Positions 10,961-21,929 of a stretch of DNA of 64,000 nucleotides are shown here, one piece after another. Each line of letters starts with the position of its first letter. Positions within the stretch are counted from its first letter, which is position 1. The DNA comes from Riptortus pedestris. Its lineage: Eukaryota; Arthropoda; Insecta; Hemiptera; Alydidae. The position numbers and the translations under genes were made by a program. The stretch covers positions 76,052,501 to 76,116,500 of the forward strand of contig CM032232.1 in assembly GCA_019009955.1 (NCBI GenBank). The letters run 5' to 3'. The notes beneath the pieces are model-generated. The model had not been told where the DNA came from. It ran no database searches and saw nothing but the letters and a program-made list of their open reading frames with translations.

Positions 10961-11483
10961 CGTGCATATAATGGCCTATGTTAACTTATACTGAGGTATT
11001 TATTTCCTTTGAAATCACCCACTACTTCTCTATAGTGACCAACAATTTCATCTTCATTCTTATCACTTCTTCTTTTCGGCCGTGAAAATCAAACAATAAA
11101 ACAGAGTTTCTCAGTAATGAGTTTACAAATTGTTCCTTCTATTCGTAATCCGTTTCAAGGTTAAATTTTGTTGTCTAGAAAACCATCTGCAAAGGCAGCC
11201 ACTATGCTAATCTTTAATCACAAGAACGAGTTCTAGGACATGCAATCAAATAAATTCTAACTTGACAGGATTACTCCTGATGTGAGACATGTATGGGTAG
11301 AGTGAAAAATCTACAGAGGAGACTCACACACTCATTTACTGATAAAAATATTTGATTCTTTTAGATTATTTTTTAGTTTATGACTTTCAGACTCTACAAA
11401 TGAGTAAATTTTAAATTACAATTTAAGAGGATTGGATTGAAGACTCCCAGAATGTGGAAAGTCAAAAATTAAATATTCGGTTA
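10908..11483 (-). repeat. Unknown dispersed repeat, copy B
   Basis: This is the inverted partner of 5593-6165. On the minus strand it runs from AATATTTAATTTTTGACTTT (11483) to AAGTTAACATAGGCCATTAT and the TG/CA microsatellite (10914-10966). It contains a short stretch (AGTAGTGGGTGATTTCAAA on the minus strand) only partly matched in copy A. The sequence beyond each end differs between copies, so the unit boundaries are close to those given. Confidence 0.7.
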
Positions 11484-11820
11484 ATCCATTTTATTTGTCG
11501 GCCTGATGTTAGATTGAGGAAGGGTAAAAAGGATGTCTGCTGTCACCAGTCTTGAAGAGCCCTATATTGAGTCACCTTACTCTAAACTAGGTGGAATTGC
11601 ACCAGCTAACTGCCTAATGGTGACTGCAACACATCATCATCAACATATTACGGACGTCATTCAACTAGCCTCAATAGTTCTGTCCCACTGATAGTGACAA
11701 ACAGGGCTACACCGCTCATATCCACGAATCAGGCTCATAGATTAGGGCTATTGTCAATAAAGGAAATTGGAAAATGGTCATAATGTTGAGGAAAAAATTA
11801 AACAGGATTCATATTGTAAT

Positions 11821-11823
<3 letters not shown>

Positions 11824-11869
<46 letters not shown>
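11824..11869. repeat. (TA)n microsatellite
   Basis: About 23 uninterrupted TA units in otherwise unremarkable AT-rich DNA. Confidence 0.9.
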
Positions 11870-11872
<3 letters not shown>

Positions 11873-11970
11873 CTACTGTACGCAGAGGAAGAGAGGAACA
11901 CTTATTTGAAAGTGACAGATAACTCTCTATATGGCATATACTTGGGTGTCATGGAGTGAACTTTTAATAC

Positions 11971-12077
11971 TTAAGGGAAATCAGCTATTGAGGTCCTACT
12001 CATGACTTCTGAAAGATTTCTTCAAATGTCCATCAATCCTACTCAGGAGATGACGAAAATGAGGTCCGTTCAAAATT
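11971..12077 (-). mobile_element. HINE-like 3' end fragment
   Basis: Read on the minus strand, it has GACCTCATTTTCGTCATCTC, then CATTTGAAGAAATC, then the last bases TAGCTGATTTCCCTTAA, so half of the terminal palindrome is lost. Its microsatellite side joins directly to the Helitron at 12078; the rest of the HINE is missing. Confidence 0.6.
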
Positions 12078-12703
12078 GTATATATATATTCACGTGTGTA
12101 CACCACTGAACTCCTCCTAAACTGCTTGACCGATTTGAATGATTTTTTTTGTATGAGTTTGGGCGACGCTCTGGATGGTTTAGATTTACAAATCAGCCCT
12201 GCAGATGGAGCAGGGGTGGGGGTTGTAAGGTAGGCTAAAATTAAAAATAGCGATATTTCGTTTCCTATTGGTTTTTCGGCAAATATGCACAGGATAAAAG
12301 TTATTTATTTTGTTATTAAGAGTAACTTTTTTTATATTCACTTTTGTAGTATAACAAAGTATAAACCAGATATATACTCAAAAATTAAAGTGAAAAATTT
12401 TATTGTGCACTAACGATTGAATCGAACTTAACAAAACTCTATATGTAAATTAGTATTAATTCTTCTATGATTATAAGCTGTATTAATTTTTTTAGGTTCG
12501 AACGGGAGTGGGGGTTATAAGTGAGGCCTGAATAAAAAATTCGCGATATTTCATTTTATATTTGTTTTTAGTCAAACGTGCACATAACAACATTTGCTTG
12601 GTGTGTTATTAAAAGTACCTTTTGTTTTAAACATAATATTGTTAAATTTAATATCCTAATCGCTTGAAATATCATGCAGGACAACGTCTGTCGGGTCCGC
12701 TAG
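12078..12703 (+). mobile_element. Non-autonomous Helitron, copy 1
   Basis: The 5' region has CACTGAACTCCTCCTAAACT, then ACCGATTTGAATGATTT, GGTTTAGATTTACAAATC and AGCCC, the standard left end of arthropod Helitron derivatives. The 3' end is GGACAACGTCTGTCGG then GTCCGCTAG|T: GGAC and GTCC form the terminal hairpin and CTAG is the CTRR terminus, followed by the host T. At about 625 bp there is no Rep/helicase coding sequence, so it depends on an autonomous Helitron elsewhere. The 5' boundary in the TA-rich junction is approximate. Confidence 0.8.
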
Positions 12704-12704
12704 T

Positions 12705-14830
12705 TAATTATAAAATTATTTCAGGATTATTAACAGCTAATCAGTAGTAAGGCTCTTACTTCTCCCGAGTTCACTTCTTTCCTCTTAAAATGTGCCATTG
12801 GACTGCGGATATTCCTCGATTATCTTCAGGATATGTAGGTACTTATCTGTTCATCTTAGTAGTCCTTCTGAAGAACAAGAACTTACCTATTCTTTGATTT
12901 CCCAATTTCGGTGGTATTTTTTTAGTTGGCTATATATTTCTGAACATATCCTATGATATCAAATCCTACTCATAGACAGGAGCCCTGTACATGTGAAAGG
13001 ATTTCTATCTCGCAGCACTGTCTGCAGTGGAGTTCCTCACGGGGAATGAGATAACTGGAATTGAATAACAGGAAAATAGCGTTCGTTTTGACTCCTTTAG
13101 ACCATTCTGACGAGAACAGATCATTCTTATCAAATATCAAACTATTGGCTGGTTTCCATACATCGAATGTCCCGATACGTTTAACTTTCAATGGCAAGGA
13201 GCACCATCAAGAGGTGTTTTGTCGTAATTCTTCCCGTAATGTTTCAACGCTCGCATTATTTCTTGGTTATGATTTCAGGACTTCAGAGTATTTAGAAATT
13301 CCTTTGGCTATGCATCTCGTTATCATAAGGATTTTCATATTTTCTGTTCATGTTATGTACATTTATTTGTTGAAGAAGTACCTCCGTTTGTGCTCTGAAT
13401 AATCCCATTACGTACATTACGGGGTGAATAAAACATCCATATATCCTTCTAGGAAGAAACGATTACGGTTTATTAGCGGAACGCATTGCATTTGGTATAG
13501 TTAACATGAGCCAAGCAAATTTTTAAAACGGCTAAATTTAAAAATAAAATTTTTATTCGGCTTGAGTATACAAGGACAACTTCTTGTAATATAATTCTCA
13601 GAGACCTTGTTTCTCTGAATGAAATTTATGCTCATATACATTTATTATGCGAGACCGCATTAACTAACAGGATTTTTCTCAGCATCGTCACGTGTACAGA
13701 AAAAGCAACACAAAAATAGGCTTAGTGATGGCTGTCAATTATTTTATTATTTGCGTTTCTAGCGCTTTTTTTAAAGTGGCCTTTTCAACAAGTAATTTTA
13801 AATCGCAAAAAGTAAATTTCGATGGGGTTAGTAAATTTTTTTTTTGGTGGAACATACAAATGACATGTCACTTCACGCAGTTTATATTGTAACTAATTGT
13901 GTCACATAGCAGATAATTGTGGTGATTTTACTTTCTGCAGCACTCTCATTTGTTGTCTAATTACTGCCAAATAGGTTTTGCAACTCCATGTGAACTAGAC
14001 AAATTATGTGCCTTGGAAAGTGGAAATGTCAACTGGCATTTTTCAATCATCGTAAAAAAATGTCGAGCCTCGGTTCTACTAGCCTCTAGGGTGGGATTTA
14101 TTTCAATGTAACGTATAGTGACTACCATTTTCTCATCGTAGTATAAAATAATTAAAAAATTGATCTTATTTTTAATTAAAGTAACTCCTTTATCGTATCT
14201 GTATGTTGTCTGCTATTTATTGATGAAGTTGGCCTAGTTTTTGGACACTACGGTCAGTAAATGGTTGCGCTTCCCAAATTCACCGTTCTGACATTCAAGC
14301 TGCTCATAGATGCAGGTCATTTTCTATGAAAATGGGTTTATCTACTACGCTCACTCACAAAATACCAAAATTAATGGTAATTACGATTCAATAAAGCCGG
14401 AACAAATGCTTTAGCTCAAATAGAAATATTAATTCGTTTAGTGAGTCTTATTTGAAAAGAACATTTGAACTTTAGGAAGATACCACTGCAGTTTTTAGCG
14501 CTTCATCTCAAAGATATTAATGCCAAGGCTTTAGGGTGTATTTGTCAATAACAAAATATACAGGTTTGTATAGAAAGCAACGCTCAGTTAGAGGGAAAAT
14601 CGAGGTGTTAAAAAGTATAACATTTAACTGGTAGTTGGGAAATCCATGTTTTCAAGTTTTCCTCGTGTATATTGAAGATATTTTGTGTTTCATGAGGAAA
14701 ATAATAAAGACAACAAGGTAAGGTGGGTATATTTATATCTCTTCAACCAAATTTAATTAAACTATTATGCTATATATTATTTCCTAGAGCATTTCATTGT
14801 TTAGAACAAATAGACGTTCATTTGAAGAAT
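12705..14830. other. AT-rich stretch with overlapping open frames of unknown value
   Basis: Mostly featureless. At 12970-13402 both strands are open for 75-113 codons with fairly normal codon make-up (plus-strand residues include LTPLDHSDENRSFLSN; minus-strand include GTFDVWKPANSLIF). I recognise neither, and they exclude each other as coding. The segment could be a worn transposon or exon. Confidence 0.3.
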
Positions 14831-14834
14831 TAAC

Positions 14835-15110
14835 ATGTTCTTGAGTAAATATGTATATATAAAAGAAAGAAATGGAAGACAGACCCCCCCAAAGAAAGGA
14901 ATCATTGAACAGTGGATAACAAGACTTTTTATGGTGATTCAGGAAACTATTAATAAATACAGATATAAGGAATTTGGGACTGGTCCTCTCCAGAAAATCA
15001 CTGAGGAGAATGAATCTATTCGGAAACAGTGATCTCTTCAGTCCGATATCTTCCGAAGAAAAATTGAGAACAAAGCAGTGAAACTGTTAGACTTGGAGAA
15101 AGTAGACTGA
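14835..15110 (+). pseudogene. Possible degraded coding relic, unknown family
   Basis: From an ATG at 14835 one frame stays open for 92 codons apart from a single TGA (15030-15032). It is lysine/glutamate-rich, with coiled-coil-like stretches (LQKITEENESIRKQ before the stop, FRRKIENKAVKLLDLEKVD after it). Such continuity across a stop in AT-rich DNA suggests a decayed gene or transposon fragment rather than random sequence, but chance remains possible. No domain recognised. Confidence 0.2.
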
Positions 15111-15143
15111 AATCAGGAGATGTAGTCAGTGGCAATTAGGCAA

Positions 15144-15215
15144 TATGTATGTATATATATATATATGTGAGTGTGTAAGTGTGTGTGTGTGTGTGTGTGT
15201 GTGTGTCTGTGTGTA
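15144..15215. repeat. (TA)n-(GTGT)n microsatellite
   Basis: A short TA tract followed by GTGAGTGTGTAAG and about 15 GT units with one CT interruption. Confidence 0.85.
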
Positions 15216-15519
15216 TAGGTGAGATATCCAAGAGAATATCCGAAGTTATAATAGCACTCGGATTATCCTTAATGCACCTAAAGAATTTATCTCCTGTTGT
15301 ACTCAAGCATTCGGCGAGAATTATAAATTATAACTTGCATAAATAAAAGCACTACATAAAGCTGCTCTCCCTTCCAAATGACCCGCTTCAAAATTGAATT
15401 GGAATTGCTCGTTTAAAAAATAATAAAGAGATTGTTCAGTAGTACCCACTTGGGCAGATTAGGAGGCTGCCGGTAATTGGACCCTTCCAGTAGAAGGGCA
15501 GCTTCTTATGTTGTTGTTT

Positions 15520-15535
15520 TATATATGTATGTATG

Positions 15536-15591
<56 letters not shown>

Positions 15592-15605
15592 GAGAGAGGG
15601 AGAGA
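15520..15605. repeat. (TATG)n-(TA)n-(GA)n microsatellite
   Basis: Three GTAT units lead into a long TA tract with single G interruptions, ending in a short GA tract. Open frames across it on both strands are artefacts of the dinucleotide repeat. Confidence 0.9.
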
Positions 15606-15820
15606 TATTCTTTATCGACATAGGACCAGTGGTCCTCTTTTACAGACAATAGAAATACATGCTTATAACAATACTATTTACGAAATATCTCTTAACACTA
15701 TGTATAATATGACATTTATTAATTGGTTATTATGAGACATATAACAAAATTAACACTAATATTTAAAAATGGTTTTGTCATATCCCCATCACGGTTGTTA
15801 GTAAATTATTAACGCTAGCC

Positions 15821-15934
15821 CTACGAAATAGATGGCGATGCTTTTATTTCTATAGGAAGAGTGTTCAACTCCCTTGCAGCAACAGCATAGAAAGACTGGC
15901 AATATACGTTTAAAGACAGGCTGCCAATTGGACA
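15821..15934 (-). pseudogene. LINE reverse-transcriptase C-terminal relic
   Basis: On the minus strand a 37-codon open frame contains SFYAVAARELNTLPIEIKAS. It resembles the conserved tail of the polymerase of CR1/L2/Jockey-type non-LTR retrotransposons, which typically reads [S/T]FxxAAxxxWNxLPxxI[R/K]. Here the usual Trp is Leu. The reading frame is closed by stops on both sides, and a (TA)n-(GA)n tract lies 90 bases upstream. It is a dead fragment. The clade cannot be decided from so short a piece, and chance similarity is not excluded. Confidence 0.4.
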
Positions 15935-16018
15935 TTATCCACTAGTATTTCACTGTGCACAGGAATGAATCCTTCATGCAGATTTCTACGCACTCCAAAT
16001 TCCAGGATACTCTTTGGA

Positions 16019-16023
<5 letters not shown>

Positions 16024-16091
<68 letters not shown>
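16024..16091. repeat. (TA)n-(GA)n microsatellite
   Basis: About 20 TA units pass into about 14 GA units without interruption. Confidence 0.9.
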
Positions 16092-16094
<3 letters not shown>

Positions 16095-18330
16095 CACCGG
16101 GGTGGGGAGACATTCGAACTTACCAGTCTCTTCACCAGCACGATCTAGAGAGAGTGTCATATTATTGAAAAAATGTTGCTATAATATAAGCGAACATCCT
16201 TGCAGACTAAATACCTAATATGACGCATAATAACACCACAAGGGGATTTACTTCCTCGACAAAAAAAGTGAAAACCAAGGGAAAAACGGATACACGAGAT
16301 AAGAAAACGATTTGTTTCATAGGTCCGAATTACCTCGAGCGGTCGCCAGTTTCGTGTGAAAACATGAAACGAGCCCCTTCATTTGCTACAAAGATATCGG
16401 CTCTGATAGGAACTGCTGGTGTATTGTTAGCAAGAAACCCGCGAAACCATTATCACACATCAGTGTTATTTATATAAAATGGATGTTTATTATGCGAGGG
16501 AAAATACGTAGACAGCTGTTATTTGACCATTTATCCCGAATCGTGTTTGGCCAGCAAGTCTCAGTATATATCGCAGGGATCAAGCATGCCAGTTAGTATG
16601 ACTCATTGACACGACTTTTGATGCAACACCGAAAAGCCAAAAGTTTTGTTAGTGAAATAATCGTCGGTTATTTTAGTAAACTTTTAGTTGAAGTGTCTGA
16701 TCACGATGATTTCCACATTCTTTGACAAACAGGCTCAAGTGCGAGTGACACAAAATTTGACTCAGAAGTATTTTAGCACCTACTTCTACAGAATTCATCA
16801 ATAATTCATTTTCTAGGCTAAACTACATTATTAACTGAAAAGCAGTACCAGTGAAAACATAGTAAGTACACCATTAAAAAAGTAATGAATATCAATTGCA
16901 AAATTTTGTTTGACTAAAAAATGACATAAAGCTGGTATAAGAAAGTCATAGCAACCGATTTGTAGCTTTTGACTTAAACCCAATTCCAATATAATATCCA
17001 GAAGAAACGTCAATATATATTTCATTGTAGACATGCCTGATTAATGATAATGAAGGTGAAATAACACAAAAATTTGGTTTAAGAAGGAATTTGGCATACA
17101 ATGTAGTTTGTTTTAGTAAATTTTCTTTAAAAGGAAATGTGATAATCAAGGTAGTGATAATGAGGTCCCTTGAATTTTTTCTCTCTAGTGGCTGTAGTTA
17201 TTCTTAATTTTTAATTGCTTTATAGAACATAATGAGAGTGGGAATTGTGATTCAGATATATAAGAGATGTGTAAATAGCACGTTTATTAAGCGTCACAAG
17301 AAAAATGTTAAATAATGAGCATAGTTAGTGATATTATTTACTTTTGTTGATGTACTATACATTTCTCAATAAATCAAATATCAACTGAATTATTTGTATT
17401 TTTTTTTCAAACAATTTGTAAAACTCAATTCATTCGTTTGAATTAAGTTATCATGCATCTAAATATGTCACAAGAATTGCCAGTCTTCTTCATATTGGGT
17501 TCAAGGAAGAAATACAGAGTAGAGTTGCATGAGACAATTTTGCTTAGTTTATGTAGAACCTCTTTGGTGGACTTTTTTTGGGGCAGTAATGGTAGGCACG
17601 TTTTAACCGAAGTACGCGATCAATACTAATGAGATGTCAAATAGAATGTAGAAATAGAATAGAAAAGGAGTAATTGGCCCTTTGCAGGCTTAAAGGCGTT
17701 TAATACAAATAATTTCCGACAACTATCTTAAACAATTAAACCTCAGTTAAATTTAACTGGCTTTCTAAGAGGATTGTAAATAGTAACTAGTGTTATATTT
17801 AATTACATCCTCATCGTATTTAAAATATATATGAAGAAAGCATTTTCACAATCTCCAATGTGCTACCGTTTGCAAAATTTATCTATGATTACACTAAATC
17901 CATATGATGACCGTATGGTTAACACTGAAAACGTTTTAACTATAATTCATCCTAGTTAGGGAATACAATTTTATAAATTTTTGAAAATCAGTAAATTTCT
18001 AGATAATGTTAATGTTTCCCTCCAACCTAAGTGTCTATAATTATGGATACCTTTTTGCACCCACTTGGGGCCTCATACTGTCGTTCCTTATTAGGAGTGT
18101 TTGCCAATCGCTTTTAATATCATGATAAAAGCCTGGTTTCCTCACAATATGAGTTCATTATTCTCTGCCTATACCATTGAATTTCGTTCGCCTATAAAGA
18201 TTTTCAATTGCGGATTTTACAAATAATCTTGCCCTAAAAAGAATGACCTACTTGTATCACCATTGTTATCATCATGTATTCCTTGATATGGGCTCAAAAC
18301 CACCACGGGAACTGATTAAAAGCACACTGG
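16095..18330. other. Non-coding stretch, nothing identified
   Basis: Frames of 60-85 codons occur (for example 16220-16477 plus) but none resembles a family or has convincing splice sites. No repeat family members recognised. Confidence 0.35.
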
Positions 18331-18336
18331 CAGACG

Positions 18337-18770
18337 TCAAAACAAAGCTAAAAATACTGCGTGTTTATATTGTCCATGTTTAAGGCCGATTGGAGGAGAG
18401 CAAAAGTGTGGGTTAGGTTTGTGTTTATAAACTGAACTTGACCCGAAGAGGTTACCTGTTGGTTTACATTGGAGGGTGTAGACGAGCGAAGGCGTGGGAC
18501 ACAGTCTGACAGCACTTCCTAGACTGAAGGTTCGCCTCCAACAGATTCCACGAGGTAAAGCGGCTATCCGCACGAATTGGCCCACCGACTCCCAACTAAA
18601 TCTGGCCCAAGCTATTCTTGGCTGCGCCCGGGCTACGTAGGCAGCTTCTCTCACAACAGCTGTTTTTACACCGTTTACCTCATCCGGGAATTCTTCTGTT
18701 ATTAAAATCGGGAGTGTTGTCTTATTTAAGAACAGTTGTCACTCATATTTGTCTCCTTTCAGACAAAATC
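18337..18770 (-). other. GC-richer open segment, possible old exon
   Basis: The minus strand is open from about 18767 down to 18337 (over 140 codons), and the GC content of 18440-18690 clearly exceeds the flanks. Part of the translation looks protein-like (ITEEFPDEVNGVKTAVVREA). A CAG|GTAACC donor-like site lies near 18462. The opposite strand is also partly open, so strand is not certain. I recognise no domain. A decayed exon, a non-coding regulatory island or an unknown repeat are all possible. Confidence 0.18.
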
Positions 18771-18779
18771 AAGATTTTG

Positions 18780-20330
18780 CATTTATTCTTTTAACTTGAT
18801 ATGAAATTTAAAAAAGACTGCGTGGAAAATTTTACACCTCTAAGCTTGAAGCTGGACATGGAAAATATATTTATCACAAAACCAAAACATGTTAAATATA
18901 ATATAATTAAGCTGTTTGATGAAGTTAATGATATATTTTACAGAAAGGAAAGAACGCGAGCAATTTCTTAGTGTGGTTTTCCTAGTACAAGTAAAAACAT
19001 CAGAAAAGAAATCTAACTCACCTTAGTTCATTCACATGCATATATGATCTATAGTATTGACAATTGCTCAAGAGACACTAATTCAACTAATACTGCTGCT
19101 GTTCATTGATTTGAAACATTAAAATATAAATTATTACTGCGACAATTTCCGCCTCACCCCCCTTCGATGACAAAAGGTTGAATGCTCACAATAAAACACA
19201 CACCCACACACACAAAGAATAATTCATAGTTACACCGGTTGGCTTAAGTTCTTTTAAACGTACTACAGTCATCTCAATCGTTGCTGGCTCTATAAAGAGG
19301 CTGGGAACACAGACGGTTACTTGGAACATTCACTAAAATAAAGGGTACACAAATCGTTAGAATGGACGTGAAAGAGAAACCAGAATTAAAATCTTCCAAA
19401 GGAACACTTTAACTAATAAATATTTAAGTATGGACGATGGTCCAATAACGAATACGCATGTGATTTGAAACATCTCCAAATATATTTTTTTCGTTTTCAA
19501 CAGCGGTGTTAAATTATAATAAAAAAAAGTTAATACTTAATTTTATAGAATTTAATTTAAAAAAAAAAGTTATTAATTCTCCAAGAACCATAAATAAAGA
19601 TATGGAATATAGAAATAACCCTTAAACATCATTGCAAGTGCTAACAAGAACCCAGCAATTTAAATTTTCCAACAGCCGGTTCATTATCTACAATAAACGT
19701 CTTACGAAACTAATTATTATACATGCAAAAATTTGCAAAGATTATTATTCGTTTTCTATGTTTCAGTAGCCGTACAATATACTGATCTATTTCCTATACT
19801 CCGTCATTTCCTATTTAACATAATTTCTTAAAAAAATCAAAAAAATAACATTTATAGTAAATAGAATTGTAAAATAAAATTAACAAATTGTGACAATTGC
19901 TTAGCTATTTTACTTTACATATGAAATGAAACGTAAAATAATAATACGAATAAAGAAATGTGGAAAATATAAATGAATAAAAATAATAAAATGGGTAATT
20001 ATAAACTTCTAAGAAGTAGGAAGGGTTGAGCGAGTTCAACTCAACTCCAAAGATTTTAAGAAGTTATCCAAACACAGTTATGTTGAAACAATAATTGCTT
20101 ATATTGTTTATTAATGTTGTCCGTTGTTAGCCTACGTTTACAAGAGTATATTATGTTGGCCAAAAATTCCCAGTTATGAATGTCCTTGTGACTTTATTTT
20201 TCCCGATGTATAGTTGCTGGGTGACTTTCCCTTGAAAAGAGCATCATACATATACAATATTATTATATATATAAAAATATACTCTTTCGAAACTAGGCAT
20301 ATTTATATTTCATTTACCTGTGTGGAGAAA
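18780..20330. other. AT-rich non-coding stretch
   Basis: Poly-A/T tracts, a short (CA)n near 19195-19215, and nothing else I can support. Confidence 0.4.
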
Positions 20331-20334
20331 AACA

Positions 20335-20755
20335 AAATCCGTCACGTAGGAGCTGAGAAGACTAAGAAAATTTCAGACATGTCGGAATGACACAACAATG
20401 TCATCCCAAATTCCATGTTCTACTTTTCCAGTGATTGAGTCCTATTTATACACGGGGTAGAATACAACACTTATAAATAATTACATATGTATCAACAGAA
20501 CCCCCCCCCCTCCCTTAACTCACTTCGTCCGATTTTAGCTTTTAAGGAATTTGCTCATTAGTTTTAACCATACGTTTAAATATCCAGTTTGGTAACGACC
20601 AAACAAAAATTTGGATCGATTGAGAGCAAATAGACAAATTTACATAAACAAGAATTTCATATTCGTCATAAACTATGCATGCCTGATGGAGACAACTTTA
20701 GTGGCATGAGTAAATCCTACTTAAGATATATTTTTTTAGGGGACTTCAGCTAATG
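20335..20755 (+). mobile_element. HINE-like element, strongly degenerate copy
   Basis: The 5' end AATCCGTCACGTAGGAGCTG is recognisable, as are the C-run (20502-20511), CGTCCGATTTTAGC, GGTAACGACCAAACAAAAAT and a worn 3' part (ATTCGTCATAA, then AGGGGACTTCAGCTAA). The (TA)n tract is lost. An old copy. Confidence 0.5.
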
Positions 20756-20759
20756 TTAC

Positions 20760-21410
20760 TTATTTGTGCTTCACCTGTACTGAAGCTTGCTTCTATAGCA
20801 ATAGGATTCTAAGAACCTGACCGACAAAAAGCTATTTTGTTTTGCAATTGTACAGTAGGCCAAATATTAGGGAGCTCTTTTAGAATAATTTAATGAAGCT
20901 TGACGATTGGCAAGTGCGGGCTGTAAATTCTTAGCTAATTGCACAGGTTTCCATTGGAGAGCGCTGCGGTGCCAAGGCTCCGCCAAGACAGAAGACCCAG
21001 AGACGTCACACACCCACTCACTATCTTTGGCTATACGGGCTCACTTTGACTCACAATCTTTTTATAATCATTTTACTTCTGTTTATTCCATTTTAAAAAT
21101 AATTCTGGAATATTTAAAGTAATTGACTAATGCTAGAGCCAGTGTTGAGCTATTTGTAAATGGCAAAATATTTAACCGATGCGTTGTCACTTTAATTCAA
21201 ATATTGTTTAATGGATGACCTTCTTCAGTTCGGTAAGAATTTTGGACCTTTTACACCGTTTTAGGGAAAACATAACTACCAAGAAAAATGTTCAAACTTT
21301 ATATAAACCAAACACCGTTTATTAGTCGTATATTTCATGAAGTATACATCCATTTTTTATATTTAAATGATATACTAGACCCCAAACACACTCAATCTGA
21401 CATCACTAAC
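20760..21410. other. Non-coding stretch with a small GC-richer patch
   Basis: The patch 20935-21020 is GC-richer and contains AGACGTCAC, a CRE-like half. No gene can be supported. Confidence 0.3.
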
Positions 21411-21414
21411 AGAT

Positions 21415-21510
21415 AATGAGGCAGAATGTATAAAACACCACTTTTCTTCAATCAAGTTTATTAATACTCTCATGTTTCGGGTTTATTCAATTTCACGCCT
21501 CTTCAGGAGT
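21415..21510 (-). repeat. Penelope-like terminal motif, candidate 1
   Basis: On the minus strand CTGAAGAGG is followed about 20 bases later by CCCGAAACATG, then AATAAACTTGATTGAAG and GTGTTTTATACATTCTGCC. The CTGANGA...GAAAC layout is typical of terminal repeats of Penelope-like and related retroelements, where it can form a hammerhead ribozyme core. Stem II is weak here. Family assignment is inference. Confidence 0.35.
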
Positions 21511-21737
21511 GTACCATATGTAAGTTAATACTAAAACGATGTCAGACCATGGCCTTGAGTGATAACCTTCTCTAAACCGGCTTCGTCTATTCTGAACAGA
21601 AGATAACTTCGCGTCATAAATCTGTAAGTGGTAAAAATCAATGCTAGTAAAAGAAACGTTTACAATTGAATTTAGCATTTAAGATTTTTTTTTAAAATTT
21701 AAAAAACATCAATGAAGTAAAGCAAATATTTAAAAAC

Positions 21738-21925
21738 AACATGGCAAAAAACCCTAGAGTGGCGAGTTCGATTCTCGTCTGGAGTAAAGGAATTTATTTA
21801 ATGACAAGCTCATTAAGTAAAATCCTTAGTCCCACCCTGGCTACAAAAGGGTGATAACCTGTAGATTGCACGTTTCAATACGCTATAGTAGCAGAAAAAG
21901 GACGTTAATTAATAATAATAATAAA
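21738..21925 (+). repeat. tRNA-derived SINE, head type 1, near full length
   Basis: The head ends AGAGTGGCGAGTTCGATTCTCG, with a good B-box (GAGTTCGATTC). The shared body follows: GGAATTTATTTAATGAC, CTCATTAAGTAAAATCC, CTTAGTCCCACCCTGGCTA, AAAAGGGTGATAACCTGTAG. It ends AAAAAGGACGTTAATTAATAATAATAATA, so the tail is a TAA microsatellite rather than poly-A. Confidence 0.75.
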
Positions 21926-21929
21926 ACCT

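Noticed and set aside
10701..10967. 88-codon minus-strand frame rich in His-Thr
   Set aside because: Its start lies in the TG/CA microsatellite of repeat copy B; the rest is repeat sequence.
15436..16168. Several 60-75 codon frames of alternating Tyr-Ile, Ser-Leu or Arg-Glu
   Set aside because: They are translations of (TA)n and (GA)n microsatellites and have no coding meaning.
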